A stretch of DNA of 6,693 nt from Deltaproteobacteria bacterium (GTDB taxonomy: Bacteria > Desulfobacterota_C > Deferrisomatia > Deferrisomatales > JACRMM01). The notes beneath the pieces were generated by a model. The model saw only the letters and a program-made list of their open reading frames with translations. It made no database searches and was not told the origin of the DNA. A program made the translations under genes and the position numbers. The stretch's first letter is position 1, and the number at the start of each line of letters is the position of its first letter. Where the stretch lies: assembly GCA_016218905.1 (NCBI GenBank), contig JACRCS010000413.1, positions 1 to 6,693 on the forward strand. Reading direction: 5' to 3'. Positions 5,804 through 6,693 of this stretch are shown one piece after another.

Positions 5804-6040
5804 TTAGTGAACGGGGATGCCTTTGCTGACGAAGAGCCGTGCGGGGCTCGCGTGCGGTGGGGTCGGAAGGAGTGAGGCGGGAAACCGGTGAAGCTCAATG
5901 TCGTCGCCCGCAGCGCCCTGGACCTCGGCGACGATCTGGGCTCTCTTGCGGAGGTCCCAGTTCTTGGCACCCACAACGAAGGCCGCCACGTCTGCGTCTG
6001 CCCCTGTCGCAACAACCCGCCGCGCCCCCAAGAAAACACG
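5804..6040 (-). pseudogene. Possible nucleotidyltransferase (MNT-like) C-terminal remnant
   Basis: On the minus strand the frame ending at the TAA at 5806-5804 reads ATGADADVAAFVVGAKNWDL, then RKRAQIVAEVQ, DDIELHRFP and ends LFVSKGIPVH. The DAD followed by a hydrophobic strand resembles the DxD metal-binding motif of MNT-type nucleotidyltransferases. The preceding VFLGARR resembles a shortened form of their GSRARG loop. Upstream of about 6040 the similarity is lost in every frame, so the N-terminus is missing and no start with a ribosome site is seen. Such proteins pair with HEPN partners in toxin-antitoxin modules, but no HEPN gene lies next to it. The assignment is weak and rests on the short motif and a protein-like C-terminus. 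Confidence 0.3.
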
Positions 6041-6120
6041 AGACCACCAACGTACCGACCGGGTCCGCACGAGGCGACTGAAGGCGCGAAGTCCTGCCGG
6101 ATTCTCCAGAATGCCTCATG

Positions 6121-6157
6121 TTGCTCTTGGTGCCACATCGGTATAGTCTGTCACTAT
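6121..6157 (+). promoter_or_regulatory. Candidate promoter and operator of the toxin-antitoxin operon
   Basis: TTGCTC (6121-6126) and TATAGT (6142-6147) form a -35/-10 pair with a short 15-bp spacing. The -10 overlaps a perfect palindrome, ATAGT-N5-ACTAT (6143-6157), in a locally AT-rich patch 48 bases before the antitoxin start. AbrB-fold antitoxins usually repress their own operon by binding such sites, so this is a reasonable autoregulatory operator. Confidence 0.45.
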
Positions 6158-6204
6158 TCTACAGATGCGCTATCTTGGTCACCTGTGCCACGCGAGGGTG
6201 TGCG

Positions 6205-6453
6205 ATGCTTTCCCCAGAACGGATCCAAATTCCCAAGAACGGCCGGTTCGTGATCCCCGCCGCGTATCGCAGAGCCCTGGGGCTTGAGGGGGGCGGCGAG
6301 GTCGTCCTTCGACTCCGGCAAGGCTGCCTCGAGCTTGAACCGGCGGCCTTGGCCCTGCAGCGGGCCCGGGAAGCCGTGCACAAGTACGCCCGGGGTCGCG
6401 ATCTGGTAGCAGAACTGCTCGACGAACGCCGCGAAGAGGCGGCCCATGACTGA
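6205..6453 (+). CDS. vapB: AbrB/SpoVT-fold antitoxin
   Basis: This 82-residue protein has a swapped-hairpin AbrB DNA-binding domain at residues 5-46: ERIQIPKNGRFVIPAAYRRA, then GLEGGGEVVLRLRQG and LELEP. Its C-terminal helix (residues 47-82) is rich in Arg, Glu and Ala, as expected of a segment that wraps and neutralises a partner toxin. It should dimerise, bind the operon's operator and inhibit the PIN toxin encoded next. ATG 6205 is chosen because it directly precedes the domain and has GAGGGTG at 6193-6199; an in-frame ATG at 6118 would add 29 residues overlapping the likely promoter. The stop overlaps the toxin start by 8 nt, indicating coupled translation. The vapB symbol reflects pairing with a VapC-type toxin, not close homology. 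Confidence 0.85.
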   Translation: MLSPERIQIPKNGRFVIPAAYRRALGLEGGGEVVLRLRQGCLELEPAALALQRAREAVHKYARGRDLVAELLDERREEAAHD

Positions 6454-6693
6454 GGCCAGCGATGCCGCGACCACCTGGGTTTTCGACGCCTCGGCGATAC
6501 TGGCCCTTCTTCAGAACGAACCCGGCGCCGGTGAGGTCGAGGCCCGGCTGCCCGGGGCGGTGATCTGCGCCGTCAACCTGAGCGAAGTGGTCGGCAAGTT
6601 GATGGATGTGGGCATGCCGGAGGAGGAGGCTCGACAGGCGGTCGATGCCCTGAGCCTCACCGTCATCCCCTTCGACGCCCCGCTGGCCTGGCA
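6446..6693 (+). CDS. vapC: PIN-domain (VapC-type) ribonuclease toxin, N-terminal part
   Basis: The first 82 residues of a PIN-domain protein are visible; the window ends before the stop. VFDASAILALLQNEPG carries the first metal-binding aspartate (D14), and AVNLSEVVGKL carries the conserved glutamate (E47), matching the usual 30-35 residue spacing. The remaining acidic residues of the Mg-binding site should lie beyond the window. VapC toxins cleave RNA (tRNA or rRNA sites) and are held inactive by their cognate antitoxin. The ATG overlaps the end of the antitoxin gene, and GAAGAGG at 6433-6439 gives a good ribosome site at 6-nt spacing. The target RNA cannot be predicted from sequence. Confidence 0.88.
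   Translation, partial: MTEASDAATTWVFDASAILALLQNEPGAGEVEARLPGAVICAVNLSEVVGKLMDVGMPEEEARQAVDALSLTVIPFDAPLAW

Noticed and set aside
5833..5870. GAGCCGTGCGG...CGTGCGGT as a possible group II domain V
   Set aside because: The two arms pair only with several G-U pairs and no GNRA loop, and the required AGC triad and bulge geometry are not met.
5888..6253. Plus-strand 121-codon ORF before the antitoxin
   Set aside because: It runs through the antitoxin promoter and start in another frame and shows no domain; the minus-strand remnant explains its 5' half better.

Overview
The window is GC-rich, densely coded bacterial DNA, probably from a Gram-negative organism of the Desulfobacterota / Methylomirabilota / Rokubacteria type. 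That guess rests on base composition, an HME-RND efflux pump, a sigma-54 activator and a high-GC group II intron; no taxonomic marker gene is present. The overall picture is an accessory region of metal-resistance genes that has been heavily broken and rearranged.

Bases 1-3105 are a metal-efflux block on the plus strand. It opens with the C-terminal 241 residues of a CzcA/CusA-type RND pump, followed by a hairpin. Next comes a 13-codon leader-like ORF overlapping the start of a heavy-metal-associated (HMA) domain ORF. A P1B-type metal ATPase follows. It is split from its HMA domain by an in-frame amber codon and split again by a one-base insertion in a G5 run inside the actuator-domain TGES motif. 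Its membrane metal site reads CSC rather than the usual CPC. Directly against the ATPase 3' end lies a second, divergent remnant of a czcA C-terminus, which marks a deletion scar.

Bases 3106-3523 hold an apparently empty stretch and a minus-strand gene for a 50-residue secreted peptide with a CxC motif. Immediately upstream of that gene's Shine-Dalgarno sequence, a group II intron begins at 3536 (GTGCGCC), inserted antisense to the peptide gene. A 7-nt EBS1 candidate (3720-3726) pairs perfectly with the 7 exon bases abutting the intron, which fixes the 5' splice site well. The intron is 3'-truncated: its reverse transcriptase breaks off in the RT1/2 region and is joined in frame, near 4440, to a sigma-54 enhancer-binding protein that keeps the end of its PAS domain, the AAA+ domain and the Fis-type HTH. 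The result is a 548-residue chimeric ORF (3900-5546).

Bases 5547-6204 are mainly non-coding, with short repeats, a 12-bp palindrome and a weak minus-strand remnant resembling a nucleotidyltransferase. The window ends in a toxin-antitoxin operon: an AbrB-fold antitoxin overlapping by 8 nt a PIN-domain (VapC) toxin that runs off the end. A candidate promoter/operator palindrome lies upstream.

The most notable points are the RT/sigma-54-activator fusion, the intron whose EBS1 is itself a Shine-Dalgarno sequence and which targets the complement of one, and the twice-interrupted ATPase whose HMA domain could be made on its own. Several of these could also reflect assembly or base-calling errors, so read-level support matters.
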